Notes: generated by a model not told the origin, from the sequence alone. A DNA stretch of 64,000 bases from Deinococcus hopiensis KR-140 (GCF_900176165.1 NZ_FWWU01000009.1:1166001-1230000); one strand, 5' to 3'; numbered from the stretch's first letter, positions 14,423-24,818 are shown. Numbers and translations: made by a program.

Positions 14423-14736
14423 ATGGAGACTGCCCCCGTTCACCCCACCATCAGCGAGGCCGAAGTCCAACACCTCGCGCACCTGGCTCGCCTGCAGCTC
14501 ACCCCCGAGGAGCGCGAGACGATGCGCGAAGACCTGAGCAGCATCCTGGGGTACTTTCAGCAGCTCAGCGCCGTGGAGACGGGAGGATTGGAGGAAATGC
14601 AGCGTCCTGTCGCCCTCGTTAACGTTCTGCGCGACGATCAACCCAGCCAACCCTTCCCCCCTGAAGTGTTGGCTGCCCTCGCGCCCGAGATGCAAGACGG
14701 CTTCGTGAAGGTGCCGCGCACGGTGGAGGCCGACTG

Positions 14737-14737
<1 letters not shown>
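14423..14737 (+). CDS. gatC: Asp-tRNA(Asn)/Glu-tRNA(Gln) amidotransferase subunit C
   Basis: GatC is the small subunit that stabilises GatA in the GatCAB amidotransferase, which amidates misacylated Asp-tRNAAsn or Glu-tRNAGln. The 104-aa protein has the full signature: SEAEVQHLAHLARLQLTPEERE at the N-terminus, ILGYFQQLSAVET, and RDDQPSQPF near the C-terminus. It is not next to gatA or gatB here. Its TGA overlaps the ATG of serS by one base, so the two aminoacylation genes form one unit. A TATACT 10 nt upstream suggests a leaderless message. Confidence 0.95.
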
Positions 14738-16029
<1,292 letters not shown>

Positions 16030-16244
16030 GGACAAGCGGCTCACGCAAAGCGGAAATATATGCCGGTGGCCCCCTCTCCTGGGGAGAGCGGCGCAGCGGA
16101 GAAGGCCCAGCTCAAGATAGGGGTAAGGGGGCGTACCAACGGCGAAATCCCCAACTGGTGCGCCCCCACAGAAGTCGTCCGGGACGCAGCTACGGCGTGA
16201 AAAGCCTTCCAGATGCGCGCTTCTCAGCGTTCGCAGCGGCTGGC

Positions 16245-17066
16245 ATGAACCTCATGGCACCGCTTGCGTCTCCACCCCAAGGCCCCGTCCTCTGGCCCCA
16301 CCACTGGCGCACCGTGGAGCGGTTGCGGGAGCGGTTTGGTGAGGACGCCCGTTTTTCGGCGCTGATCGTCGGCGGCTCGCTTGCCAAGGAGTACGGGCGG
16401 GAGGATTCGGACGTGGACGTGGTGTTTATCGCCACACCTGAGGAAGCGCGGCGACGGGAAGCCGCGCAGGACTTCGGCTATTTCGATCAGGCCGATTGCG
16501 ACTACGCGGGCGGCCATGTGGACAGTAAGGTGGTGGACCTGGCGTTCCTGCGGGACGGGGCAGCGGGCCGGCGCGGGCGGCCTTCGTCGGCGCGTTTCCC
16601 GTCTTCTCGCACCTGACGGAGTTACCCGAACTGCTGGAGCGCGTCGCCGCCTACCCGCAGCAGGAACGGGCGGAGAAGATGCGCGACTTTTACAGTCAGC
16701 TCCTGATCATGAACTGGTACATCGGAGAGGGCGAAAAGCGGCAGGACCTGTACCTGCTCCGGCACGTCAGCGCCGAGCTGGCCCTGTACGCTGGCCGGCT
16801 CTTTCTGGCGCACAACCGCATCCTCTACCCGTACCACAAGTGGTTGATGCGCCGTTTGCAGGAGGCCTCCGACAAACCCGAGGGGCTGGTGGACGCCATC
16901 GGTCAGGTGCTGGCCTCGCCCTCGCGGCAAACGGCCCAGGCGCTGCTGGACTGCGTGAACGCCTTTCAGAACTGGGACATCGCCTTTGGCGACGCCACCC
17001 GTTCCTTCCTGCAAAACCGGGAGTGGAACTGGCGGACCTTGCGGACGCCGCTGGAAGACCGTTGGC
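16245..17066 (+). pseudogene. Frameshifted nucleotidyltransferase-domain protein
   Basis: The N-terminal part (MNLMAPLASPPQGPVLWPHHW and following) carries a pol-beta-type nucleotidyltransferase motif, ALIVGGSLAKEYGREDSDVDVVFIAT. That frame ends at TGA 16614-16616. A second frame takes over near 16575 (FVGAFPVFSHLTELPELLERVAAYPQQER) and continues as MRDFYSQLLIMNWYIGEGEKRQDLYLLRHVSAELALYAGRLFLAHNR to about 17066, where repeat R2 sequence replaces the natural end. One single-base change would restore the reading frame, so a sequencing error is possible. The substrate is unknown. Confidence 0.75.
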
Positions 17067-17140
17067 GCATTGGTCAAAGGGAGGACTTCCTTTTGACCGG
17101 GCCCGGCGAGCGAACTTGGATGGGCCTTGGGGAGAATGGC
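17067..17140. repeat. MITE-like repeat R2, degenerate partial copy a
   Basis: The GCAT.TGTCAAA..GAGGACTTC.TTTTGACCG and GGGGAGAATGG blocks of R2 are recognisable. The second terminal repeat is missing. The copy is fused in frame to the nucleotidyltransferase remnant. Confidence 0.55.
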
Positions 17141-17455
17141 GCCCGGGAAGTGGTGGCCCGGCACCGCAGCGGCGTGCCCCGCCGTGACACCCAGGACGGG
17201 CTCCTGCGGCGCGACGGCGCCGTCGCTGGACCTGGCGTCCTGCTGGCCCGGATCGCCGGCGTCCGCATCAGCCGCATCGTGGACGATCTGCGGACCTGGC
17301 CTGACGCGGGGAGCAACGCCCTGGTCCCGGACGTGCTGGCCGTCAACCGCTCCCCAGCCACTGGAGCCGAGGCGCAGACTGGAGCCGAGATGGGCCGGGT
17401 GCCGGACCTGGGGACTTTGCGGCCGCTGCCTGTCTTGCTGGCCGTGTTCAACCGC
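17141..17455. other. Probable coding remnant, unidentified
   Basis: The frame continuing from the upstream remnant reads ARIAGVRISRIVDDLRTWPDAG, NALVPDVLAVNRSPATGAEA and PLPVLLAVFNRL before running antisense into the ABC ATPase gene. The composition is protein-like, but no start or family could be assigned. Confidence 0.3.
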
Positions 17456-18268
17456 CTACAACCCCTCCCCGTCCACCCGCCGCGCCAGTCCGTAAGGAAT
17501 GAGGTGTGGGCGGCCCGTGTCGGGATCGGTGAGCAGGTGTGCCCGCAGACCGAACACGTCGCGCAGGAGTTCCGGCGTCATCAGCTTGGCCGGGTCTCCC
17601 TGGGCGTACACGCGCCCATTCGCCACGGCCACCAGTTCGTCGCTGTAGCGCACAGCCTGGTTGAGGTCGTGCAGGACCATCACCACCGTCTTGCCCTGCT
17701 CGCGGTTCAGGCGCTGAACGAGGTGCAGCACCTCCAGCTGGTGGCTGAGGTCCAGGTACGTGGTGGGTTCGTCCAGCAGCAGCACAGGTGTGTCCTGCGC
17801 CAGGCTCATGGCGATCCAGGCCCGCTGCCGCTGTCCGCCGCTCAGGGCTTCCAGAGGCCGCGACGCGAAGGCGGTCATGCCGGTCTGCGCCAGGGCCCAG
17901 GCCACCCGCTCGCGGTCGTGCCCACCCCGCGCGGCCAGCAGGCCCTGATGTGGGTGGCGGCCAAACCACACCAGCCCTTCCACGGTCAGGCCCTCGGGCG
18001 CGGTGGGGCCCTGCGGCAGAATGGCGAGTTTACGCGCCACTTCCCGCGCGGGCAGGCGGTGGAGATCCCCGCCGTCCAGCAGCACCGAACCTCCGCTGGG
18101 CGCGAGTAGCCGTGAGAGGGCGCGCAGCAGCGTGCTCTTGCCGCAGCCGTTGGCTCCCACGAGCGTGGTGATGCGCCCCGCCGCCACGCTGAGGTTGAGG
18201 TCCTGAAGCGTGGTGTGCGGGCCGTAGCCCAGCGTCAGCGCCCGGGTTTGCAGGGAGGGGTGGGTCAT
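17456..18268 (-). CDS. Fe-siderophore ABC transporter ATP-binding protein (FecE/FhuC type)
   Basis: This 270-aa ATPase powers uptake through the two FecCD permeases upstream in the operon. Walker A GANGCGKST lies at residues 38-46, the signature LSGGQRQRAWIAMSL near 140, Walker B VLLLDEPTTYLDLSHQ, and the H-loop VMVLHDLNQAVRYSDE. These are the sequences of the FecE/FhuC/BtuD class. ATG 18268 is preferred because AAAGG precedes it; a GTG at 18295 would add nine residues. It is the last gene of the five-gene operon and follows the permease stop by 28 nt. Confidence 0.92.
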   Translation of the reverse strand: MTHPSLQTRALTLGYGPHTTLQDLNLSVAAGRITTLVGANGCGKSTLLRALSRLLAPSGGSVLLDGGDLHRLPAREVARKLAILPQGPTAPEGLTVEGLVWFGRHPHQGLLAARGGHDRERVAWALAQTGMTAFASRPLEALSGGQRQRAWIAMSLAQDTPVLLLDEPTTYLDLSHQLEVLHLVQRLNREQGKTVVMVLHDLNQAVRYSDELVAVANGRVYAQGDPAKLMTPELLRDVFGLRAHLLTDPDTGRPHLIPYGLARRVDGEGL

Positions 18269-18296
18269 GTCGCCTTTCTTCGGTTGGGGAGACACC

Positions 18297-19304
18297 TCAT
18301 CCCGCCTTCGCGCTGCGGCGCAACAGGAACAGGAAGTATGGCGCGCCCAGCAGCGTGGTGATCAGGCCCGCCGGAATCTCCAGCGGGGGCAGGGCGGCGC
18401 GGCCCACGGTGTCGGCCAGCAGGACCAGCAGCGCGCCCAGCAGTCCGGCGGTGGGCAGCATGAGGAGGTGCCGGGGCCCTACGAGCAGCCGCGCGAGGTG
18501 CGGCGCGACGAGGCCCACGAAACCCAGGATGCCGCAGGCACTCACGGCGGCGGCGGCCAAACCCACGGCGACGGTAAGGGCCACGTACCGGGCCAGGGGC
18601 ACCCTTACGCCGAGCGCGGTGGCCGAATCCTCGCCCAGAGCCAGCAAATCCAGGCGGTGGGCGAGAAGCAGCGTGGCGGGCAGCCCGGCAGCGGCCCACG
18701 GCCACAGCCGTCCGAGCCGGTCCCAGTCGGCTCCGTACACTGTGCCCGTCAGAAAGGTCAGTGCAGCCCCCACCCCGTCAGGCGCACGCACGAGCAGGAG
18801 TTGCTGCGCGGCTCCCAGAGCGGCAGCCACCGCGATGCCCAGCAGGGCGAGGCGCACGGGCGGAAGGCGCGCACCGTCCCGTGCGAGCGTCAGCACCGTC
18901 AGAAAGGCGAGCCACGCTCCCGCGAACGCGCCCCACGGCAGCGCCCAGGCGGGTGAACCCGGAAAGGCGAGCAGCAGCAAGGTTACCGCCAGCCCCGCGC
19001 CCGCCCCCACGCCCACCAGGTCCGGGCTGGCGAGCGGATTGCGCGCCACGCCCTGAAGCAGGGCTCCGCTCACGGCAAACATGGCCCCGCCGAGAAGCGA
19101 CGCGAGCACGCGCGGCAGCCGCAGCTCCAATACGAGTTGCCGGGTCAGGGCGTCGCCTCCGGTGAGTCCGGCCCACAGTTGGGCGGGCGGTGTGGCGACG
19201 GCCCCCAACCCCAGTGCCAGAAAGCCGAGGCCGAGCGCCAGAACCAGCAGGGCGAGGGGCACGGCCAGGGCGGGCCGGGCGCGTTGGGCCGGGAGGTGCG
19301 TCAT
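18297..19304 (-). CDS. FecCD-family siderophore permease (second)
   Basis: This 335-aa permease has about nine or ten membrane spans. FecCD landmarks are RLPRVLASLLGGAMFAVSGALLQGVARNPLASPDLVGV, LDLLALGEDSATALGV and the coupling segment GILGFVGLVAPHLARLLVGPRH, which contacts the ATPase. It pairs with the other permease of the operon to form the channel. ATG 19304 overlaps the TGA of the binding-protein gene by four bases (ATGA), so their translation is coupled. Confidence 0.92.
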   Translation of the reverse strand: MTHLPAQRARPALAVPLALLVLALGLGFLALGLGAVATPPAQLWAGLTGGDALTRQLVLELRLPRVLASLLGGAMFAVSGALLQGVARNPLASPDLVGVGAGAGLAVTLLLLAFPGSPAWALPWGAFAGAWLAFLTVLTLARDGARLPPVRLALLGIAVAAALGAAQQLLLVRAPDGVGAALTFLTGTVYGADWDRLGRLWPWAAAGLPATLLLAHRLDLLALGEDSATALGVRVPLARYVALTVAVGLAAAAVSACGILGFVGLVAPHLARLLVGPRHLLMLPTAGLLGALLVLLADTVGRAALPPLEIPAGLITTLLGAPYFLFLLRRSAKAG

Positions 19305-20245
19305 GGGCGGAAAGCGTAGTCTCTCGCCGGTGCCTTGTCCCCCAGCAGCCCGCTCTCGATTGCCTGGGCGAAGATGCGCCGCAGCGCGATGGGCCCGCGA
19401 GAACGGGTCCACAGGTCCCGGTCAAACTCGTACACGCGGCCCCGGTTCACGGCATTCAGCCCCCGCCACAGCGGGCTTTGCGCCCACTTGCGCGTCAGGG
19501 ACACCTCGTTCGCGCCCGTCAGCACCACCAGCGTGCCGGGGTTGAGGGCCACCAGCCCCTCCAGGCCGAGCTCGTACTGCGTGTTGCCGCCCTGCGGCTG
19601 GGCGAGGTTCCTGCGGCCCAGTTTGCCCAGCAGGCTGCCAATAAAGGAGTCGGTGGTGTGGACGGTGAAGCTGTCCTCCGTGGCCACGGCCACCACCAGC
19701 CCCGGTGCGTTTTTCTTCGTAAAGGCGGTGGCCTTCGCCACCAGTCCCGCCTGCTCGCCGAGCAGTTGCCGCGCCCGCGCCTCCCGCCCCGTCAACTTGC
19801 CGATGTCCAGCACCTGCGCCAGCACGTCGTCGTAACTGCCCCGGCGGTTCTGGTACACGGCGGTGGGGGCGATGCGGCCCAAAGCGGGCAAAGCCGCCTT
19901 CTGCCCCAGGGCGTCGGCCAGGATCAGATCGGGCTTCAGCGTCAGGATGGTTTCGAGGTTGGGCTGTGCCCGGGAGCCGACGGGCTTGACATCGGTCACG
20001 AGCGGCTTCAGGTACGCGGGTGCTCCCCGGTCCCCGCCCTGCGTGGTGAGGGCGGCTCCAGTGGCGGTCAGGCCCAGCGCTTCCAGCGTGTCGAGGTACG
20101 AGTATTCCAGCGCAATCACCCGCTTGGCAGGCTGTGGCAGCGTCAGCGGTCCGTTCTCCGTCTGGACGGTGATGGGGGCGGCCTGCGCGGAGAGGCCACC
20201 GAGGGTGAGGGTCAGGAGGAGGGAAGAGATAGAGATTTTGTTCAT
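19301..20245 (-). CDS. Fe-siderophore binding protein, FecB/FhuD type
   Basis: This 314-aa protein binds the ferric siderophore outside the membrane and delivers it to the FecCD channel. It has a signal peptide ending in LSAQA and then the periplasmic-binding fold of cluster VIII: RVIALEYSYLDTLEALGL, LETILTLKPDLILAD, AVATEDSFTVHTTDSFIG and RVYEFDRDLWTRSRGPIALRRI. There is no lipobox cysteine, so it should be soluble or retained otherwise. The start at 20245 has AAGGA upstream. It lies between the two permease genes. Confidence 0.9.
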   Translation of the reverse strand: MNKISISSLLLTLTLGGLSAQAAPITVQTENGPLTLPQPAKRVIALEYSYLDTLEALGLTATGAALTTQGGDRGAPAYLKPLVTDVKPVGSRAQPNLETILTLKPDLILADALGQKAALPALGRIAPTAVYQNRRGSYDDVLAQVLDIGKLTGREARARQLLGEQAGLVAKATAFTKKNAPGLVVAVATEDSFTVHTTDSFIGSLLGKLGRRNLAQPQGGNTQYELGLEGLVALNPGTLVVLTGANEVSLTRKWAQSPLWRGLNAVNRGRVYEFDRDLWTRSRGPIALRRIFAQAIESGLLGDKAPARDYAFRP

Positions 20246-20295
20246 CGAGATTCCTTAAAAAGAGGTGTTTTGCAGGCGGCTGAAAACTGGCGACC

Positions 20296-21294
20296 CTACG
20301 CCCTTTGCCGCCGCGCCAGCGCGATAAAAAACGGTGTCCCCAGCGCGGCGATCAGGATCCCCACAGGCGTCTCGGCGGGTTTGTCGATCAGCCGGGCCGC
20401 CACGTCCGCGAACGTCAGCAGTGCCCCGCCCAGCAGCGCGGAAAGCGGCAGCGTGAGGCGGTGGTCTCGCCCCAGCAGTCCACGCGTGAGGTGCGGCACC
20501 ACGAGGCCGACGTACCCGATGGGGCCTGTGAGAGAGACGGCCGCGGCGGCGAGCAGCACGCCCAGCCCACTGACGAGCAGCGTGTCTCGCCGGGTGTTCA
20601 CGCCCAGGCCCCGCGCCACGTCCTCACCCAGCGCGAGGACGTTGACCCGCCGGGCGAGCACGAAGGCGGCCATCAGGCCGGCCATGATCCACGGCGCGGC
20701 CTGCCCCACCTGCAGCCAGGTACGGCCCGCGACGCTGCCCGCGAGGGCGAAGACCGCTCCCTGCGCGCGTTCCTCCCACAGCAGCTGAATGCCGCGCGTC
20801 AGGGCGGCGCACAGGGCCGCAACGGCCACTCCGGCAAGGGCCAGGCGAATGGGCGTCAGCCCCGTGCGGGACGCGAAGGCCAGCGTCAATCCCGCCGCGC
20901 CCAGACCACCGGCAAAGGCGAGGGGCACGCCCAGCCCGCTGAACCCCGGCAGGAACACCACCGTGGCAAGCAGCGCGAGGGCGGCGCCCGCCTCCACGCC
21001 CAGGATGCCGGGGTCTGCGAGCGGATTGCGCGTGACGCCCTGCAGCAGCGCTCCGCTGACCCCCAGGGCCGCACCGGCCAGCAGCGCCGCCACCGTGCGC
21101 GGACCGCGCAGGGTCCAGACCACCAGACTGTCACTGCTGTTCCCGGGATGCAGCAGCAGCGACAGCGCGCGTACCGGGTTGAGATTCAGCGCTCCGAAGG
21201 CCAGTGAGGCGAGTCCGGCGAGAAGCAGCAGCGTCAGGCCCACCGCGTACCACAGCAGGGTGGGGCGGGGGCTTTCAGCGGGCAGCGCGGTCAT
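20296..21294 (-). CDS. FecCD-family siderophore permease (first)
   Basis: This 332-aa permease begins MTALPAESPRPTLLWYAVGL. Family blocks are RGPRTVAALLAGAALGVSGALLQGVTRNPLADPGILGVEAG, VLALGEDVARGLGVN and GPIGYVGLVVPHLTRGLLGRDHR. It should heterodimerise with the product of 18297-19304. ATG 21294 overlaps the TGA of the upstream ferredoxin-like gene (ATGA). A longer frame to 21783 runs antisense-like through that gene and is not used. Confidence 0.92.
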   Translation of the reverse strand: MTALPAESPRPTLLWYAVGLTLLLLAGLASLAFGALNLNPVRALSLLLHPGNSSDSLVVWTLRGPRTVAALLAGAALGVSGALLQGVTRNPLADPGILGVEAGAALALLATVVFLPGFSGLGVPLAFAGGLGAAGLTLAFASRTGLTPIRLALAGVAVAALCAALTRGIQLLWEERAQGAVFALAGSVAGRTWLQVGQAAPWIMAGLMAAFVLARRVNVLALGEDVARGLGVNTRRDTLLVSGLGVLLAAAAVSLTGPIGYVGLVVPHLTRGLLGRDHRLTLPLSALLGGALLTFADVAARLIDKPAETPVGILIAALGTPFFIALARRQRA

Positions 21295-22313
21295 CCGTTC
21301 TCCAGGAAGCGAACCGAATACTGGGGAGCGGCACTCGTACCGGGCTTGTGGCTGCTGCCCCGGGTCTGGAGATGGTGGGTGATTTCCACCTCTGCGGTGA
21401 GGGTGCCCGGCGTGCCGTCCGGCCCCACGAAATCGAGCTGCACGGTGGCCCGGTCCTCCTCGCGTTGCTGCGTCTGCGCCGCCTTTGGGGTGTCCAGCCA
21501 CCACCACCCCGAGCGGGCGAACGCCTCCGCCTCCGCCACCTGCGCCAGGGGCTCCAGGGCAGACCAGCCCCGGTAGTGGGGGGCGAGGACGCGGTGATCG
21601 CCCTCGCGCCTCATCAGCCTGCCGGTCAATTCTGGGGTCATGTGCGCCCAGGTCCGCCCGGCGGGGAGTTCCTGCACCGTCGGAGCAAAGCGGTGCCCCC
21701 CGAAGTGTGAGGTGCGCCATACGCGTTTTCCTTCCGGTGTGCTGCTTAAGGCCGCCTCCAGGGGCACCCCGAACTTGCCGCACGCCGCGTCTACCCGTCC
21801 GTGGGTGCAGACGTGCCAGTCGGACCCGCTGGGCGTCTGTGCGCGGCGCTCCTCCAGTTCGGGATGGGGAGTATCCAGCAGCGCCGCCTCCATCAGGGCG
21901 AACAGCTCTTCGCCGTGCAGCTGGTAATCGGCGCGGTCATAGCTGGCAAAGGCCCCGTGTGGCCGGGTGTAGACGCGCACCCGGCGCAGCCCGCCTTCCC
22001 CCCGTTCCAGGCGTGTAGACGTGAACATCAGCAGGCCGTAGCCCAGTCCCGAGGCGCGAACGTGCTCGCCCAGGCGGCCCATCACCTCACGTTGGCGGGC
22101 GCTCCAGCCCGCCGGGTCACGCATCCGGTCCCACTCGCGGGGCGTGGCCTCCAGGGCAAAGCAGGTGTTCCAGCGGTGGGCCGTGCCCTGTGGACGCTCG
22201 CCGGGAACGGGCACGCCCTCCGAACACAGGGACAGCCGGGAGACAGGAGCGGGAGCCGTCACAGGGGTGGGCGGGCCATGGAGAAGAGGAGGGGGCGAAG
22301 GAGCAGACGGCAC
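21291..22313 (-). CDS. Sucrase/ferredoxin-like protein, possible ferric-siderophore reductase
   Basis: This 340-aa protein belongs to the sucraseferredoxin-like family, a thioredoxin-fold [2Fe-2S] domain. The cluster-binding segments are HVCTHGRVDAACGKFG and SHFGGHRFAPTVQELP. Two further cysteines lie near the N-terminus (LSLCSEG and NTCFAL). As the first gene of a siderophore-uptake operon it could reduce the imported ferric complex; this role is inferred from context. The GTG start at 22313 fits a promoter at 22328-22356. The C-terminus (ITHHLQTRGSSHKPG) is basic. Confidence 0.8.
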   Translation of the reverse strand: MPSAPSPPPLLHGPPTPVTAPAPVSRLSLCSEGVPVPGERPQGTAHRWNTCFALEATPREWDRMRDPAGWSARQREVMGRLGEHVRASGLGYGLLMFTSTRLERGEGGLRRVRVYTRPHGAFASYDRADYQLHGEELFALMEAALLDTPHPELEERRAQTPSGSDWHVCTHGRVDAACGKFGVPLEAALSSTPEGKRVWRTSHFGGHRFAPTVQELPAGRTWAHMTPELTGRLMRREGDHRVLAPHYRGWSALEPLAQVAEAEAFARSGWWWLDTPKAAQTQQREEDRATVQLDFVGPDGTPGTLTAEVEITHHLQTRGSSHKPGTSAAPQYSVRFLENG

Positions 22314-22327
22314 GACATCACTTCAGC

Positions 22328-22356
22328 ATCCTGACTAACCTGAGTAAGGAAGTCAA
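22328..22356 (-). promoter_or_regulatory. Promoter and operator-like repeat of the siderophore operon
   Basis: On the minus strand TTGACT (22351-22356) and CAGGAT (22328-22333) are spaced by 17 bp. Between and partly over them lie two 9-bp tandem near-copies, CTGACTAAC and CTGAGTAAG on the plus strand (22331-22348). Read on the minus strand they contain AGGTTAG, a half-site of DtxR/IdeR-type iron boxes. The site is where an iron repressor would act. Confidence 0.45.
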
Positions 22357-22420
22357 GATTAAGGTGTCCAGTGACGGTGGGAATGCTGTCCTCCCTTCCC
22401 ACCCCTGCTACCCTCTCTTC

Positions 22421-22825
22421 ATGACGCGGCCTCCCACTTCATCCCGGACCGACAAGGGCGTGCGCGGCCATGAACTGGACCTGCACGTAACTTTTGCCCA
22501 GCCCCTGCCGCGTGAGGTGGCCCTCGCCGTTCTGCGCTCCGCCGAGGGATTTACCGTGGACCTCTATGCTCCGCATGCGGCGGCGGGCAGCCCTGTTCCC
22601 TCGGCCCGCCTGACCGGTCCTCTGCGCGACGCTGAGACGCTGCGCGCCGTCCTGGGCGGCTGGCTGTCGGGCCAGGTCCGCACGGTGGAGGTGGGCCTGC
22701 ACGGGTTCCTGCGCTCGTCTACGGGCCAGACCGATTGGATGCCCTGGCGGCGCAATCAGGTTCTGTCGCGTGCTCAGGTTGGCGACGTGCGGTTCGAGGA
22801 GGGCGTGAAGTACGTGCTGGAGTGA
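22421..22825 (+). CDS. Conserved-looking hypothetical protein
   Basis: This 134-aa soluble protein has no recognised family. It starts at ATG 22421, 6 nt after TACCCT (22409-22414), the leaderless pattern seen elsewhere here. The sequence mixes beta-type segments (HELDLHVTFAQPL and GFTVDLYAP) with a short helix (DAETLRAVLGGWL). It ends in DVRFEEGVKYVLE. It is divergent from the siderophore operon, so the operator-like repeat could also affect it. Confidence 0.6.
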   Translation: MTRPPTSSRTDKGVRGHELDLHVTFAQPLPREVALAVLRSAEGFTVDLYAPHAAAGSPVPSARLTGPLRDAETLRAVLGGWLSGQVRTVEVGLHGFLRSSTGQTDWMPWRRNQVLSRAQVGDVRFEEGVKYVLE

Positions 22826-22916
22826 GGGCGGCTCGCCGTCAAAGGGCCCAGCGGTTTTGGACCTGGGCAGAGCGCAGAACTCTTCAGCACCTGCTGCCTG
22901 CGGCGCCGCTTCCAGG

Positions 22917-23207
22917 TCACGCGCAGAGGGGCAGCACCAGGGCGCGGGCCTTGCTCGCCTCACCGGGGGGACGCAGCACGAGGACTTCGAGGTGAACGTC
23001 GGGGCGCAGCAGGTAGGGCAGCCAGGTGACGTGCAGGGTGCTCAGCGCTTCCTGGGCGTGGGCGAGGACGTCCAAGACGCACAGGCCGCGCAGCACGAGG
23101 ACGGCCCGTTCGCCGCCCCCCGCCACCCACACGTCGGCCGTGCCCAATTGGTCCACCCCCCGGTGATCCCGGTACTCGAACTCGTGCGCCCGCTTCAGTA
23201 ACTGCAT
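22917..23207 (-). CDS. Hypothetical protein
   Basis: This 96-aa frame starts at ATG 23207 with GGGGGAG upstream. It contains KRAHEFEYRDHRGVDQLGTADVWVAGG and beta-rich hydrophobic stretches (RAVLVLRGLCVLDVL, LEVLVLRPP). The amino-acid composition and third-position GC fit a real gene better than the antisense frame. No family or conserved motif was recognised. Confidence 0.45.
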   Translation of the reverse strand: MQLLKRAHEFEYRDHRGVDQLGTADVWVAGGGERAVLVLRGLCVLDVLAHAQEALSTLHVTWLPYLLRPDVHLEVLVLRPPGEASKARALVLPLCA

Positions 23208-23397
23208 TCCTGTTCACTCCCCCGAATCCTGACCCTGCCCCCCGCCCAGATGGTGGGAGCCCACGGCCAAATTGTCTCTACACTTTCAGAGTACGGGCGC
23301 GGCGGGTGGCCTTTGTCCCGACGCTGCATCTGCTTGCTCTGGCCCTGCCTGGGGGTTGCCTCACGGTGTTGCGGGCGGCCGTCCCTAGAATGGCGGC

Positions 23398-23922
23398 GTG
23401 AGCAGCGGCGGCCTCAAGGACATGCTCCTGGAGTATCAGGGCTACGTGCTGGCCTACCGCCTCAGAACGGCAGTGGGAGGCCGCGTGACGCCGCCCGGTT
23501 CTCTCCTCGCGCTGCCCGAGTACGCGGCGCGCCGGCTCAGGCGGCAAGACCTCGCTGGCCATTTGATTCGCGAGGGCCTGGCACCGGGACGAATGCGCGA
23601 CCTCGACGCCCTGACGGACGAACTGATGTTCGGGTTCTGGCTCAATCCGGCCCAGGTGGCCGAGTTCCTGCGCGCGGCGTTGCGTCAGGGGGGGCATCCC
23701 GCGCTGGGCAGCCTCGAAGCCTTTGCAGCCCTCCTGACCCCCGCGGAGCGTGCGCGCCTGGGCGAGGTGGGGGTCAGGCAGGTCTGCGTTCACCATCTCA
23801 CTTGCCTGTCGCTGGCCGCGCCGCTGCTGGACCCCGACGCCCTCGGGCGCGTGTGGGAGCGGGTGGAAGCCACCACACCGCCCCTGTTCGTGGACGAACT
23901 CGCCCGGGCAGGGCAGGTCTAG
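23398..23922 (+). CDS. Hypothetical protein
   Basis: This 174-aa, mostly helical protein starts at GTG 23398, 6 nt behind TAGAAT (23386-23391). Segments such as MLLEYQGYVLAYRLRTAVGG, LDALTDELMFGFWLNPAQVAEFLRAALRQGG and VEATTPPLFVDELARAGQV look like a folded cytoplasmic protein. No membrane span, signal peptide or known motif was found. It stands alone. Confidence 0.6.
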   Translation: MSSGGLKDMLLEYQGYVLAYRLRTAVGGRVTPPGSLLALPEYAARRLRRQDLAGHLIREGLAPGRMRDLDALTDELMFGFWLNPAQVAEFLRAALRQGGHPALGSLEAFAALLTPAERARLGEVGVRQVCVHHLTCLSLAAPLLDPDALGRVWERVEATTPPLFVDELARAGQV

Positions 23923-24294
23923 GACCATGGGGGATGCTGCCCCGGATGGGAGAGCAACTGGGCCGAGCGCCGGGATTGTGTTCCGCCCGGAGTTGCGCCC
24001 CGTGCTGGAATGTGCGGGCCGCCGTGCCAGTCTCCCTCCATCCCCGCCGCGAGCGTGAACGGGGCCACAGTCGGGCCTGCTTGGGAATGCGGTGGCGGCG
24101 TCGCTGGGCGTGCCCCGCGTCTGCGCCGCACCCGCGCCAGCGTGCAGCTGCACGGCTCCGAGGTGGACCGGCGATGTGGAGGGGCCTTCTCCGCGGACGC
24201 CGCAGGGCCGGTGTGCTTCACGGTGGCGCGGGAAGGCTGGGGGAAGGGCGTTCCCCATGGGCACCCCTCATGAGGCCACGGTAGCGTCAATCTC
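23923..24294. other. Intergenic stretch without a supported gene
   Basis: Short plus-strand frames exist, but none has a start with a ribosome-binding site or leaderless -10 and none resembles a family. The last part carries TAGCGT (24282-24287), the likely -10 of the following gene. Confidence 0.4.
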
Positions 24295-24816
24295 ATGAAG
24301 AGGTTCCTGTCCGTCTCCCTGGTCGCCCTGACCTTCGGAACCGCTGCGCTGTTCGGCACGGCGGGGGCGCAGACGCTCGTTCCGCTGAAAGACGCCCGCC
24401 TGCCCTTTCGGGTCAGTGTGCCTCAGGGCTGGCTGGGCGTGAATTTCAAGGACGGCACGAGTGGGGTCAGCATGGTCTCGGCCAAGACGCCGCCCGCCGC
24501 GCTGATCCGGCTGCTGTTCATGCCCAAGAACGGCAAGCCGGGCGATCCGGCGCAGGAGTTCGCGGGCTTTGAGGCAGGCGTGAAGCAGACCGGCGGCAAG
24601 CTCTCCATGCTGGGGACCAAGAGCGTCTCCTACGGGGGAGTACGTGGCATCGAGCGGCAGTACACCCTGACGCACAGCAAGGGCAAGCTGCGGCTGCGCG
24701 TCTGGTTTGGCAATGGAGCCAAAAACCTCTATTCCTTTCAGATTACCGATACGCCGGAGCGCTTCACCGCGAGCAACGCGGTGTTCACCCGTGTGCTGGG
24801 CAGCGTGAGATTTTGA
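24295..24816 (+). CDS. Secreted hypothetical protein
   Basis: This 173-aa protein has a clear signal peptide (MKRFLSVSLVALTFGTAALFGTAGAQ). The mature domain begins with PFRVSVPQGWLGVNF, as in small exported proteins of the PsbP/DUF1795-like type, but assignment to either is not firm. TAGCGT lies 7 nt before the ATG, consistent with a leaderless transcript. The DUF2259 gene begins 2 nt after its stop, so the two exported proteins are probably co-expressed. Confidence 0.65.
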   Translation: MKRFLSVSLVALTFGTAALFGTAGAQTLVPLKDARLPFRVSVPQGWLGVNFKDGTSGVSMVSAKTPPAALIRLLFMPKNGKPGDPAQEFAGFEAGVKQTGGKLSMLGTKSVSYGGVRGIERQYTLTHSKGKLRLRVWFGNGAKNLYSFQITDTPERFTASNAVFTRVLGSVRF

Positions 24817-24818
24817 GA

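Noticed and set aside
16679..18109. A 476-codon plus-strand frame covering the nucleotidyltransferase end and continuing across the ABC ATPase gene
   Set aside because: Only the first 130 codons look like protein; the rest is antisense to a clear ATPase gene.
22331..22348. A full 19-bp DtxR/IdeR box
   Set aside because: Only one half-site is good; the other half does not match, so it is reported as an operator-like repeat instead.
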